Shown piece by piece: positions 35,007 to 43,812 of a stretch of DNA of 64,000 nt. This DNA is from an uncultured Acidimicrobiales bacterium (GTDB lineage Bacteria; Actinomycetota; Acidimicrobiia; Acidimicrobiales; SZUA-35), in assembly GCA_937922045.1 (NCBI GenBank), contig CAKZXA010000014.1:57479-121478 (forward strand). Direction: 5' to 3'. Under the pieces are notes generated by a model that was not told the origin of the DNA, searched no databases, and saw only the letters and a list, made by a program, of their open reading frames with translations. A program made the position numbers and the translations under genes. Each line of letters starts with the position of its first letter. The stretch's first letter is position 1.

Positions 35007-36029
35007 ATGCGAGTGCTTAGAAGATGGTGGTGGATACCACTTGTTGCCCTTGCAGCAATTTTGATTAAGTCATTGTTGCTGGGTGGAATGGTTACCGGAA
35101 TGGCCAAAGACGGCTCACTGGCGGCGCTAGAGGGCGCAGGCCTAAATCCGGCGGTCGATTTTGTTAGCGTCGACGGAGCCAATGGTTTCGGTGGCGATGG
35201 TATGAACGTGACACTTCGAGGACCGGCCTCAGCTGAAGAGGCAGCCGTCTCGGCCGTCTCGGCTCGTGAAGAGGTCGACGAGGTCGTCTACGAGGTGACC
35301 GAGGATGACACGGTCGTCGAGCCGGAACCGGTTGAAGAAGAGCCAGCACCGGCAGTCGAGCTTGACCCGATCAAGGTCGCTCTCGTTGCCACAGGCGCTG
35401 CAATCAGCCTGGAGGGCGTCGTGCCCGACGAGGCCACCCGCGAAACGCTGATCAGCAGCGCGGTGACCGAATACGGTGCGGAGAACGTGACACACGACCT
35501 GACGATCGACCCCGATGGTTACACCACCGAGGACGGTCTGCTCGTGATCACCGGTCAGACAACATCGGCTGATGAACAAGCCGGTTGGGTAAGTAGCGGC
35601 ACCGCCGTTGCTACAGCCGCCGGCCTTGCCATCGATGATCAGACCGAGCTCATCGGCGTCAGCATCGAAGAGTCGCTGAACGACCTCTTCCAGCTCGACC
35701 CCATCGAGTTTGATCGCAACGAGGCAACCATACGTCCCTCGTCGGTAGCCACGCTCGACACGGCAGCCGAGATGATCAACGCCAATCCTGACGCCGGACG
35801 CCTCCTCGTTGTCGGTCATACCGATAGCGATGGCTCTGATGCCTCGAACCAGAGCCTCAGTCAGGCTCGGGCTGAAGCCGTCGTCGACTACCTGGTAGAC
35901 ACCGGTGGCGTTGACGCCGATCGTTTGGAACACGAGGGCAGAGGCGAGAGCGAACTGCTCGTCAGCCCTGAAGAGTCCGCTGAAGATAAACAACGGAACC
36001 GCCGCATTGCTTGGGAGTTGCTGTCATGA
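35007..36029 (+). CDS. BON + OmpA-domain membrane protein, OmpATb/ArfA-like
   Basis: 340 residues. N-terminal helix (WWWIPLVALAAILIKSLLLGGMV), a region with BON-like features (ISLEGVVPDEATRETLISSAVTEYG, LLVITGQTTSADEQAGW), and a C-terminal OmpA domain (IEFDRNEATIRPSSVATLDTAAEMI, VVGHTDSDGSDASNQSLSQARAEAVVDYL, GRGESELLV, NRRIAWELL) with the Asp and Arg that bind peptidoglycan diaminopimelate. The same architecture occurs in M. tuberculosis OmpATb, also the head of a small-gene operon. Its stop overlaps the start of the 33-aa ORF (ATGA). Confidence 0.9.
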   Translation: MRVLRRWWWIPLVALAAILIKSLLLGGMVTGMAKDGSLAALEGAGLNPAVDFVSVDGANGFGGDGMNVTLRGPASAEEAAVSAVSAREEVDEVVYEVTEDDTVVEPEPVEEEPAPAVELDPIKVALVATGAAISLEGVVPDEATRETLISSAVTEYGAENVTHDLTIDPDGYTTEDGLLVITGQTTSADEQAGWVSSGTAVATAAGLAIDDQTELIGVSIEESLNDLFQLDPIEFDRNEATIRPSSVATLDTAAEMINANPDAGRLLVVGHTDSDGSDASNQSLSQARAEAVVDYLVDTGGVDADRLEHEGRGESELLVSPEESAEDKQRNRRIAWELLS

Positions 36030-36127
36030 CCGCAACGGATTTCTCAAACACCTTCTTTACGTATCCGCAAGATATGAACGCAACACAGAAATTGATGAAG
36101 AGCACGATGAAAGGAAGCCAGACATGA
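36026..36127 (+). CDS. 33-aa ORF coupled to both neighbours
   Basis: ATG 36026 overlaps the OmpA stop by 4 nt (ATGA, 36026-36029) and TGA 36125-36127 overlaps the ATG of the coiled-coil gene by 4 nt (ATGA, 36124-36127). GGGAG lies 8 nt upstream of the ATG. The product starts MTATDFSNTFFTYPQDMNAT and ends in a Lys/Met-rich stretch. The double overlap is unlikely by chance. It may be a true small protein, vaguely like the N-terminus of phasins, or a coupling ORF that controls translation of the next gene. Confidence 0.6.
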   Translation: MTATDFSNTFFTYPQDMNATQKLMKSTMKGSQT

Positions 36128-38643
36128 TGTTTGGGTGGCTCGTTGGAAAGATTTTGTTGGCGCTACTGCTTTGCTTCTTGCTGGGGCTTCTGCTCGGCTT
36201 GCTCTGGTGGTGGTGGCGACGTCGTAGCGAAACCGCTGAGTATGAGCGGCGCCGGATAGAGGCTGAGGCCGAATCCGATCGGCTCCGGCTCAAAGTAAGC
36301 ACGCTCAAGGCGTCTGAGGATAAGGTGACCGACCTCGAAGGCCAGGTCATGAAACTCAGGACCGAAGCCAAGCGTGTCGGTGAACTGGAAACCGAAGTCG
36401 GTCAGTTCCGAACCAAGGCTGATCTCGTCCCCGGACTTGAAAAGCGAATCGTGGATCTCCGGTCGAAGGCTGAAAAGGCCGAGACCCTCGAAACCGAGGT
36501 CAACACGCTTCGCAAAAAGTCTTCACGGCTAGAAGAGGCTGAGACTGAGCTTTCAACGCTCCGATCCACCGCTGGCCGGGTTGATGAACTCGACGCTGAG
36601 CTGGTTTCGGCCCGCTCGGAGATCGATCGACTCGGCGATGTTGACGAACGTCTGAAGACGACCAGTGCAGAGCTCGACAGCGCTCGCGGTGAACTGGACG
36701 GTCTTCGTGGCCGTGCAGCCGAAGCTGACAAGCTTGAAGCTGAGCTTGGTCAGGTCCGTGGCGAACTCGACGCTACGAAGGCCAAGTCCGGTGAGTTCGA
36801 ATCCCAGATCATGGGCTTCCGTACACAGCTTGACGATGCTGGCTCACGTGCAGCTGAAGCCGAGAAGCTAGAGGCCGAGCTCGGCCAGGTCCGTGGCGAA
36901 CTTGATGGTTTGCGGGCTCGGGCCAAGGCTGCTGATGGCTTTGAGGCTGAGTTGGGTAAGGCTCGTGGCGAACTTGATGGTTTGCGAGCGCAGGCCAAGG
37001 CCGCTGATGAACTTAAGGCTGAGTTGGGCAAGGTCCGTGGCGAATTGAACACCACGAAGGCTAAGTCCGGTGAGTTTGAGTCCCAGATCATGGGCTTCCG
37101 TTCGCAGTTGGATGAAGCTGGTACAAAGGCCAAAGCGGCTGCTGCGCTTGAGACTGAAGCCGCCGACCTGCGAAGTCAGCTGGCGAAGGCCAAGAGCGAT
37201 GCTGAAGTTGCCGGCCGTCTGCGAGCTGAGCTCGATAAGACGAAGGCCGATATGGAGGCTGCGAAGAATCGTCAGGCTCAGGCCGATGCGGCTGCTGCGG
37301 CTCGGAGTAAGGAAGATGCTGGCAAGTTGTCGGCGCTTGAGGCTCAGTTGGCTGCGGCTCGTAAGGATGCTGAGGCTGCGAAGGTTGAGGCTGCTGCTGC
37401 GGTGAAGATGAAGGCTGATCTTGATCGGGCTTTGGCTTCGGCTAAGTCGGCTGGTGCTGAGGCGGACGAGGCGAAGAAGTCTCTTGCCCGCCTGCGAGCC
37501 GACATCGAAGCAGCGAGGAGCCGCCAGGCGAAAGCCGAAGCTGATCTCGCAGCTGCGAGTCGTGAGGCCAAGAAGGCGGCCCAACTCGAAGCAGCGTTGA
37601 ACAACAGCTCGAATGAGCTCAGCAGGCTACGCGGTGAGACCCAAACACTCGGCCGCCGAGTGAAGGACGAGGACGCGAAGTCGAAGGCTGCGGCCAGCAA
37701 GGCTCAACAGGAAGCTGAGGATCTGCGCAAACGGCTCAAGAAGGCCGAGAAGAACGCAGCCAAGGTACCTGGTCGGGACAAGACGATTGCAGAGCTGAGG
37801 GCCGAACTGGCGAAAGCCACGTCGAACCGAACAGCATCGCAGCTTGTTTCTTCAGCGCCGCCAAAGAAGGCGTCAAAGCCTAAGGCGGCCAAGAAGAAAG
37901 CACCGAAGAAGAAGGCCACCAAAAAGGTGTCCCGCGCTTCATGGCAGAAGGGCACCACAAAGTTGGGAACGCCCGGAGCCAACCACAAGGACGACCTCAA
38001 GGTTGTCAGCGGTATCGGCCCGGTAATGGAAAAGACGCTGAACAGTTTCGGCATCCAGACCTGGGAACAGCTGGCTGACTTCACCAAGGGTGACATCGAG
38101 AAGGTCGAGGGCGCCTTGGAGGCGTTCCCAGGCCGGATCGAACGTGATGACTGGGTTGGCGGTGCGCAGGCTCTGCTCGACCAAGGACACGTTCCAGGCG
38201 AAAGCACGTCCAAGCGTGCGCCGGCCAAAAAGGCACCAGCCAAAAAGGCACCAGCTAAAAAGGCAGCGCCCAAGAAAGCCGCAAAGAAGGTCACCAAAAA
38301 GGCGACAAAGACTTCAGCGTGGCAGAAGGGTAAAACCAAGCTTGGAACGGCAGGTGCCGCTCACAAAGACGATCTGAAGGTCGTTAACGGCATTGGCCCT
38401 GTGATGGAGAAAACCCTGAACGGATTCGGTATCCAGACCTGGGAGCAGCTCGCTGCCTTCACAAAGGCCGACATCGATAAGGTCCAGACAGCGTTGGATG
38501 CCTTCCCTGGCCGGATCGAACGAGATGAGTGGGTCAGCCAAGCTGGCGACCTCGTCAAGCGGTTCCCGCTCACGACGCCTTACAAGCGACCGACTCGCAA
38601 GACGTTCCTCAATGAGACAGGCGATACGAAACCCTTCGCCTAG
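36124..38643 (+). CDS. Membrane-anchored giant coiled-coil protein with two C-terminal helix-hairpin-helix-like domains
   Basis: 839 residues from ATG 36124 (AAAGGAAG upstream); an earlier in-frame start would lie inside the OmpA gene. One N-terminal helix (GKILLALLLCFLLGLLLGLLWWWW), then about 530 residues of Ala/Glu/Lys/Leu/Arg heptad-rich coiled coil with internal duplication (KAKSGEFESQIMGFR twice; ELG-x-x-RGEL many times). A Lys/Ala/Pro linker leads to domain 1 (about 622-692, DDLKVVSGIGPVMEKTLNSFGI ... FPGRIERDDW) and, after a second KKAPAK linker, domain 2 (about 748-813, nearly the same). These are COG3743-type GIGP helix-turn-helix domains known from DNA-binding contexts. Confidence 0.9.
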   Translation: MMFGWLVGKILLALLLCFLLGLLLGLLWWWWRRRSETAEYERRRIEAEAESDRLRLKVSTLKASEDKVTDLEGQVMKLRTEAKRVGELETEVGQFRTKADLVPGLEKRIVDLRSKAEKAETLETEVNTLRKKSSRLEEAETELSTLRSTAGRVDELDAELVSARSEIDRLGDVDERLKTTSAELDSARGELDGLRGRAAEADKLEAELGQVRGELDATKAKSGEFESQIMGFRTQLDDAGSRAAEAEKLEAELGQVRGELDGLRARAKAADGFEAELGKARGELDGLRAQAKAADELKAELGKVRGELNTTKAKSGEFESQIMGFRSQLDEAGTKAKAAAALETEAADLRSQLAKAKSDAEVAGRLRAELDKTKADMEAAKNRQAQADAAAAARSKEDAGKLSALEAQLAAARKDAEAAKVEAAAAVKMKADLDRALASAKSAGAEADEAKKSLARLRADIEAARSRQAKAEADLAAASREAKKAAQLEAALNNSSNELSRLRGETQTLGRRVKDEDAKSKAAASKAQQEAEDLRKRLKKAEKNAAKVPGRDKTIAELRAELAKATSNRTASQLVSSAPPKKASKPKAAKKKAPKKKATKKVSRASWQKGTTKLGTPGANHKDDLKVVSGIGPVMEKTLNSFGIQTWEQLADFTKGDIEKVEGALEAFPGRIERDDWVGGAQALLDQGHVPGESTSKRAPAKKAPAKKAPAKKAAPKKAAKKVTKKATKTSAWQKGKTKLGTAGAAHKDDLKVVNGIGPVMEKTLNGFGIQTWEQLAAFTKADIDKVQTALDAFPGRIERDEWVSQAGDLVKRFPLTTPYKRPTRKTFLNETGDTKPFA

Positions 38644-38690
38644 AACGAAGGAACCCTGCCGTCGGTAAGCAACGACAGTAGATAACTGAA

Positions 38691-38721
38691 CGAGGCCTCG
38701 GGGTTGAACCCCGAGGCCTCG
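38691..38721. terminator. Perfect 13-bp bidirectional hairpin
   Basis: CGAGGCCTCGGGG (38691-38703) pairs fully with CCCCGAGGCCTCG (38709-38721) around TTGAA. It sits between convergent genes (coiled-coil protein and 3-hydroxyacyl-CoA dehydrogenase). Neither side has a clear U-run, but stability and position suggest a shared terminator. Confidence 0.7.
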
Positions 38722-38751
38722 TCGCGTTCATATGACACAAGAGGTTGATGC

Positions 38752-39606
38752 CTAACCGTATTCGTAAAAGCCGCGGCCGGTCTTGCGGCCGAGCAAGCCT
38801 GCTTCCACCATTCGGGTCAGCAGCGGGGGAGAGGCATACAACGGTTCCTTGAACTCTTCGTACAAGGACTCGGCGACTGCCATCGTCGTATCGAGACCGA
38901 TCAGGTCGGCCAAGGCCAGAGGGCCCATCGGATGGGCGCAGCCCGTCACCATGCCCTGGTCGATGTCTTCCTTGGAGGCGAACCCCGACTCAAACATCCG
39001 GATGGCCGACAAGATATAGGGGATGAGGAGGGCGTTGACGATGAAGCCCGCCCGATCCTTTGAATGCACAACCCGCTTGCTCAACTGGTTCGATGAGTAA
39101 TCGACAGCGATCGCCCGCGTTTCGTCGGAGGTATGCAGCGATGTCACAAGCTCGACCAGATGCAGGACGGGAACCGGGTTGAAGAAGTGGATGCCGATTA
39201 CGCTGCCGGGTCGTTCCGTGGCCATGGCCAACTTCATGATCGGTATCGACGACGTATTCGAGGCGAGGACCGCGTTTTCGTCTTCGACGATCTTGTCCAA
39301 CCGAGCGAAGAGCTCTGTTTTCGCTCTCTCGTTTTCGACGATAGCCTCGATCACCAGTTGGCGATCGGCGAGAGCGTCGATGTCGGTGGAAACGGTCAGC
39401 TTGTCTGTCGTCGCCACGAAGTCAGACTCGTCGAGCTTGCCCTTGTCGCGGGCCCGCTCCAAGGAGCCTCGGATTCGTTTCTCGCCAGCCGCTGCCGCCT
39501 CGGCCGACGACTCGATCACCACCACATCGATGCCGGCCCGCGCCGACACCTCGGCGATCCCTGAGCCCATCAGGCCAGCTCCGACTACACCAACTCGTTC
39601 GATCAT
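38752..39606 (-). CDS. 3-hydroxybutyryl-CoA dehydrogenase family protein
   Basis: 284 residues from ATG 39606; ten extra in-frame codons upstream are not needed. Rossmann start IERVGVVGAGLMGSGIAEVSARAGIDVVVIE, then VLASNTSSIPI, GIHFFNPVPVLHLVELV (catalytic His and Glu), DRAGFIVNALLIPYILSA and the C-terminal dimer domain GCAHPMGPLALADLIGLDT. It oxidises 3-hydroxyacyl-CoA with NAD(P)+ in butanoate or beta-oxidation metabolism. The window has three crotonase-family genes but no thiolase beside it. Confidence 0.95.
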   Translation of the reverse strand: MIERVGVVGAGLMGSGIAEVSARAGIDVVVIESSAEAAAAGEKRIRGSLERARDKGKLDESDFVATTDKLTVSTDIDALADRQLVIEAIVENERAKTELFARLDKIVEDENAVLASNTSSIPIMKLAMATERPGSVIGIHFFNPVPVLHLVELVTSLHTSDETRAIAVDYSSNQLSKRVVHSKDRAGFIVNALLIPYILSAIRMFESGFASKEDIDQGMVTGCAHPMGPLALADLIGLDTTMAVAESLYEEFKEPLYASPPLLTRMVEAGLLGRKTGRGFYEYG

Positions 39607-39714
39607 GGCCAATACGCTAGCGGTCAATGTGTTCAAGGCCCAGTCGTAGAGAAGCTCTCAGCGCTGAGCTGCGTCGACCAAAGTGAGCTCAGGCCGCGTC
39701 GGTACACTGTCGCC

Positions 39715-41169
39715 GTGACTCCAGAACAATTCCGTGAGGCGGGACACGATCTGATCGACTGGATTGCCGATTATCGGGCCGGCATCGGCGACGGTCCGGT
39801 GCTCGCCGCAGTTGAGCCAGGTCAGGTTGCTTCCAGCTTCGCCCCCTCGCCACCTTCGGAATCGGTCACGATGACGTCCGTGCTCGACGAGCTGAATGAC
39901 GTCATCGTGCCGGGCATTACCCAGGTACAGCATCCCATGCACTATGGCTGGTTTCCGTCCAACGCTTCACTGTCGTCGGTGCTTGGAGACATGGCGTCCT
40001 CGGGGCTCGGCAGTCTCGGCATCTCCTGGGAGAGCAGCCCGGCTCTAACCGAGGTCGAACAGGTCGTGTGCGACTGGATGCGGCAGCTGTGCGGCCTGTC
40101 AGAACGGTGGTCGGGCACGATTCACGACACCGCCTCGACCGCCTGTTTCGTGGCCTTGTTAAGCGCCCGAGAGCGGGCATCCGACCACGCCCAGGTCTCC
40201 GGTGGATTGAGAGATCCCGATCGGCCACTCACCGTGTATTGCACAGCACAAGCGCATTCTTCGGTTCGCAAGGCGGCCTTGTTGGCTGGATACGGTGCCG
40301 ACAATCTGCGAGTGGTCGACGTCGACCCTCAAACGTATGCCATGAAGAGCGACGACCTGGCGGCGATGATCGAGAGCGACCTGGCGGCTGGCGCTAAGCC
40401 AGCCTGCATCGTTGCCACCGTCGGGACGACCGGGACAACAGCGATCGACCCGCTTGCGGCCGTGGCTGCGATTGCTCGTCAACACGACTGCTGGCTCCAC
40501 GTCGATGCTGCGATGGCAGGTTCGGCCATGCTCCTGCCCGAACAGCGCCACCTTTTCGACGGCATCGAAGAAGCCGACTCGCTTTGCTGGAACCCCCACA
40601 AGTGGATGGGCACAATCCTCGACACGTCGTTGTACTACGTGGCCGATCCTGAACACCTCATTCGGGTAATGTCCACCAACCCGAGCTACCTTCAGTCGGC
40701 GGCGGATGGCAAGGTGGTGCAGTATCGAGACTGGGGCATCCCTCTCGGACGCCGGTTTCGGTCGCTCAAGCTGCTCTTTCATCTACGGCTCGACGGGATC
40801 GAATCCATCCGAGCCCGCCTCCGCCGCGATCTCGACAACGCCCAATGGTTGGCGGCCGAGATTGAGGCCAACCCTGAATGGGATCTGGTCGCACCGGTGC
40901 CGTTCCAAACGGTGTGCACAATCCACCGGCCGCTGGGTGCCGATGGGATGCCGCTCAACGGTGAGGAGCTCGATACCCACAACCGAGCTTGGGTCGAGCG
41001 GCTGAATCGGACTGGCAACGCCTACCTCACAACCACGGTGGTCGAGGGGCGCTGGATCGTTCGGGTGTCCATTGGTGTTGAGTCCACCGAGCGGGAGCAT
41101 GTGGAGGCGCTCTGGGCGCTCATGCAAACGACGGCAGATGAGACCGCTCTGTCGGTTCGACCAGAATGA
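39715..41169 (+). CDS. PLP-dependent group II decarboxylase (aromatic-L-amino-acid decarboxylase-like)
   Basis: 484 residues from GTG 39715. Family landmarks: HPMHYGWFPSNASLSSVLGDMASSGLG, YCTAQAHSSVRKAALLAG (PLP-stacking His), VGTTGTTAIDPLAAV, LHVDAAMAGSAML (Asp binding the PLP ring) and NPHKWMGTILDTSLYYV with the Schiff-base Lys. Eukaryotic DDC and bacterial tryptophan or tyrosine decarboxylases share these; substrate unresolved. Its end overlaps the next gene by 4 nt (ATGA). Confidence 0.92.
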   Translation: MTPEQFREAGHDLIDWIADYRAGIGDGPVLAAVEPGQVASSFAPSPPSESVTMTSVLDELNDVIVPGITQVQHPMHYGWFPSNASLSSVLGDMASSGLGSLGISWESSPALTEVEQVVCDWMRQLCGLSERWSGTIHDTASTACFVALLSARERASDHAQVSGGLRDPDRPLTVYCTAQAHSSVRKAALLAGYGADNLRVVDVDPQTYAMKSDDLAAMIESDLAAGAKPACIVATVGTTGTTAIDPLAAVAAIARQHDCWLHVDAAMAGSAMLLPEQRHLFDGIEEADSLCWNPHKWMGTILDTSLYYVADPEHLIRVMSTNPSYLQSAADGKVVQYRDWGIPLGRRFRSLKLLFHLRLDGIESIRARLRRDLDNAQWLAAEIEANPEWDLVAPVPFQTVCTIHRPLGADGMPLNGEELDTHNRAWVERLNRTGNAYLTTTVVEGRWIVRVSIGVESTEREHVEALWALMQTTADETALSVRPE

Positions 41170-42026
41170 GTTCCGACAAGATGGATCGAAGCACAGTCGC
41201 AACCGAGGATCTCTGGTCGGGCGATTCGGTGCGCCTCGTCGCGACCGACATCGATGGAACGATGCTGCGCAGCGACGGCTCACTGTCTGCCCGCGTCCGC
41301 TCAGCGCTCCATCAAACCCGTGAGGCGGGCATTCACGTCGTCCCCTCGACGGGCAGGCCGACGACGGTGGCCGTCAACATCATCGAGGCGACTGGGTTGG
41401 GTGGCATCTGGGTCTTTGCGAATGGCGCCGTGACCCGAAACCTCGATTTGGACTCGCTCATTCGCGGCTTCTGGATGGATCGGGACCTCGCCATCGACCT
41501 GATCACCAGCTTGCGAGAGGTTCGGCCACGGCTGCGGTTCGCTGTCGAGTTCGAAAAGACCCTGATCTTTGAACGCCCCTTCGACGAAGTAGCCATGGTG
41601 TCCACCGGGCGCTCGGCCGTCAGCGACGTCGTCGACAGGCTGAAGGAGAGCGAGGAGCGGGTCCAGAAAGTGCTGATCTGCGAGCCCGGGGCCGAGATCG
41701 ATGAGTTGCTCGATTTCGTGGACACGGCCACCGGTAAACGAGCGGCGGTGACCTACTCCGGCTTGCCGTTTCTTGAGATGGCGCCAGAGGCGGTCACGAA
41801 GGCCACGGCCCTTTCGCTTCTCGCCGCAGACCTGGAGATTCCTTCGGCCCACGTCGCCGCTTTCGGCGACCATCACAACGATATCTCGATGCTTCAATGG
41901 GCTGGTCAGAGTTTTGCTATGGGCAACGCAAAGCTTGCAGCTAAGGCTGCGGCATCGACCACGATTGCATCAAACGATGAAGACGGTCTGGCGTTGGCCC
42001 TCGAGTCGCTCCTCGCCTCGTTGTGA
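41166..42026 (+). CDS. HAD superfamily hydrolase, Cof subfamily
   Basis: 286 residues. Motif I LVATDIDGTMLRSDGSL, motif II PSTGRPTTVA, motif III Lys in APEAVTKATAL and motif IV HVAAFGDHHNDISMLQWAG. Cap type C2B, as in Cof/YbiV sugar-phosphate or PLP phosphatases. Co-translated with the PLP-dependent decarboxylase (ATGA overlap), which could hint at phosphatase action on PLP or the product, but the family is promiscuous. Confidence 0.92.
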   Translation: MSSDKMDRSTVATEDLWSGDSVRLVATDIDGTMLRSDGSLSARVRSALHQTREAGIHVVPSTGRPTTVAVNIIEATGLGGIWVFANGAVTRNLDLDSLIRGFWMDRDLAIDLITSLREVRPRLRFAVEFEKTLIFERPFDEVAMVSTGRSAVSDVVDRLKESEERVQKVLICEPGAEIDELLDFVDTATGKRAAVTYSGLPFLEMAPEAVTKATALSLLAADLEIPSAHVAAFGDHHNDISMLQWAGQSFAMGNAKLAAKAAASTTIASNDEDGLALALESLLASL

Positions 42027-42036
42027 TGAGTTCGGC

Positions 42037-42717
42037 CTAACGATCTTGGCGGGCGAGAGCATCAGCCACGGCCCGCACACCGGAGACACTGCTCATAATG
42101 CCGGCATGGGAGGCTGAGACCTCCACCAGATGAGCAGCTGGCTCGATCGAAACCCGCCAATCGACGATTCCATCGCTCTTTGAATAGATAGAGACAAAGT
42201 CGACCCCCGGCGGAAAGTCTGCGAACCGATCTCGATCGACGTGATCTTCGCGGTCGGGGTAGACCGGACCGAAGGCGCCCATGCGCCAACCCTTGTCTAA
42301 AACCTCGGCAGGAACCTTGACCACCGCAAAGGGAGGATACTTCACCCTTAGCGGCGTGCCGATGGCCACGACCTGGCGGACAAGGCTGGGATGGCGCACA
42401 GCGAGTATTCTGGCGTATTGGCCGCCTCGGCTGTGGCCGATGAGGGTTAGCGGCTCGCCCGACTGTTCCGTCAAGCGTTTCAGATCTGCTTCGCAGGCGT
42501 CGAGCCCGTCGTAGGCTGGCCCGGTGTTGCGACCGACGTTGGCCACCGTCGCCGTCCAACCGGCTGCCTTGAGAACATGCATGAGCTCCTTGGTGCCTCG
42601 ACGCGACGCGAGGAAGCCCGGAATAACGAGCACCGAACGACCGCGTCCGGCTGGCACGCCAATTCCCTCCCAGAGGTCGCTGCGGCGAAGAGCCCAGCGT
42701 TCATACGGGCTTCTCAT
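42037..42717 (-). CDS. Alpha/beta hydrolase
   Basis: 226 residues from ATG 42717. Strand and turn VLVIPGFLASRRGTKELMHVL, nucleophile elbow LIGHSRGGQYA (Ser), an Asp in SIYSKSDGIVDW and a His in EVSASHAGIM complete a triad. The open frame continues upstream about 42 codons with protein-like sequence (PEVVQIETQDREISEPH, RGWFGRPVFLE) but without ATG, GTG or TTG; CTG 42843 is the only candidate, so the real start may be non-canonical. Converges on the HAD gene. Confidence 0.85.
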   Translation of the reverse strand: MRSPYERWALRRSDLWEGIGVPAGRGRSVLVIPGFLASRRGTKELMHVLKAAGWTATVANVGRNTGPAYDGLDACEADLKRLTEQSGEPLTLIGHSRGGQYARILAVRHPSLVRQVVAIGTPLRVKYPPFAVVKVPAEVLDKGWRMGAFGPVYPDREDHVDRDRFADFPPGVDFVSIYSKSDGIVDWRVSIEPAAHLVEVSASHAGIMSSVSGVRAVADALARQDR

Positions 42718-42967
42718 CTCGAGAAAGACAGGTCGCCCGAACCAGCCTCTTACTCCCCGTAGTTGACGGTGAGGTTCTGAGATTTCGCGGTCTTGGGTCT
42801 CGATCTGGACGACCTCCGGTACGCCTGCGCAACGCTGCTGCAGAGAGATTCAGTCTACTGGGTTACGGTCTGCGCGACGTCACGGTTGTGGTGTGTCCGA
42901 CCGAGCGCCTGGCGGCGATTGTATGGTGAACTTTCTCGTCGCCTGTCCTAGCTTCTATCGTCCGGGG

Positions 42968-43774
42968 ATGACACGCGATGAAGGAGCACCCGATGAAGGC
43001 GCTCAGACGGTCACCGTGGAGCGGCACGGTGACGTAGCGGTGGTGACCATCGAACGACCCGAGGTTCGCAATGCGGTCGACGGCCCGACGGCGGCCCTTT
43101 TGGCCGACACGTTTCGGCAGCTGGATAGTGACGATGGCGTGGCGGTGATGGTGTTGAGAGGCGCCGGTGGAACCTTCTGTGCCGGCGCCGACCTGAAGGC
43201 GATCTCCACCGGATCTGGAAACCGCATGAGTGTGGAAGGCGATGGGCCAATGGGTCCGACGAGGATGTCGATGTCGAAGCCAGTCATCGCCGCGGTGGAA
43301 GGCCATGCTGTGGCCGGTGGACTGGAGCTGGCGATCTGGTGCGACCTGCGGGTCGCGGCGAGTGACGCTGTGTTTGGGGTCTACTGCCGCCGTTGGGGTG
43401 TGCCGCTGGTCGACGGTGGCACGGTGCGGCTTCCCCGGTTGATCGGGCACTCCCACGCGATGGACATGATCTTGACCGGCCGGGCCGTGCCTGCCGACGA
43501 GGCGCTGGCCATAGGGTTGGCCAATCGAGTCGTCGATCCGGGCGCTGCGCTCGAGGGGGCCCTCGACCTCGCTCAGGGAATCGCCCGCTTTCCTCAAAGG
43601 TGTCTTCGCAGCGATCGACGGTCGGCGATCGATCAGTGGAGCTTGGATCATGGCTCGGCCATGCGACGAGAAATCGAGTTGGGCCTCGAGGTGGTGGGCT
43701 CGGGCGAGACGAGGAGAGGAGCGGCGCGGTTTGCCGAAGGTAAGGGACGAGGCGGCTCGTTCGGCGACATCTAG
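42968..43774 (+). CDS. Enoyl-CoA hydratase/isomerase family protein
   Basis: 268 residues from ATG 42968; ATG 42923 is an in-frame alternative. Crotonase motifs: VVTIERPEVRNAVDGPTAALL, GAGGTFCAGADLKAI, AAVEGHAVAGGLELAIWCDLRVAAS and FGVYCRRWGVPLVDGGTVRLPRLIG. The second catalytic Glu position reads P-L-V-D-G, as in some mycobacterial EchA homologues that may not be hydratases. The C-terminus is basic (ETRRGAARFAEGKGRGG). Confidence 0.88.
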   Translation: MTRDEGAPDEGAQTVTVERHGDVAVVTIERPEVRNAVDGPTAALLADTFRQLDSDDGVAVMVLRGAGGTFCAGADLKAISTGSGNRMSVEGDGPMGPTRMSMSKPVIAAVEGHAVAGGLELAIWCDLRVAASDAVFGVYCRRWGVPLVDGGTVRLPRLIGHSHAMDMILTGRAVPADEALAIGLANRVVDPGAALEGALDLAQGIARFPQRCLRSDRRSAIDQWSLDHGSAMRREIELGLEVVGSGETRRGAARFAEGKGRGGSFGDI

Positions 43775-43812
43775 ATTCGATCGGTGTTGCGATCCGCTAC
43801 GTTGGATCACCC

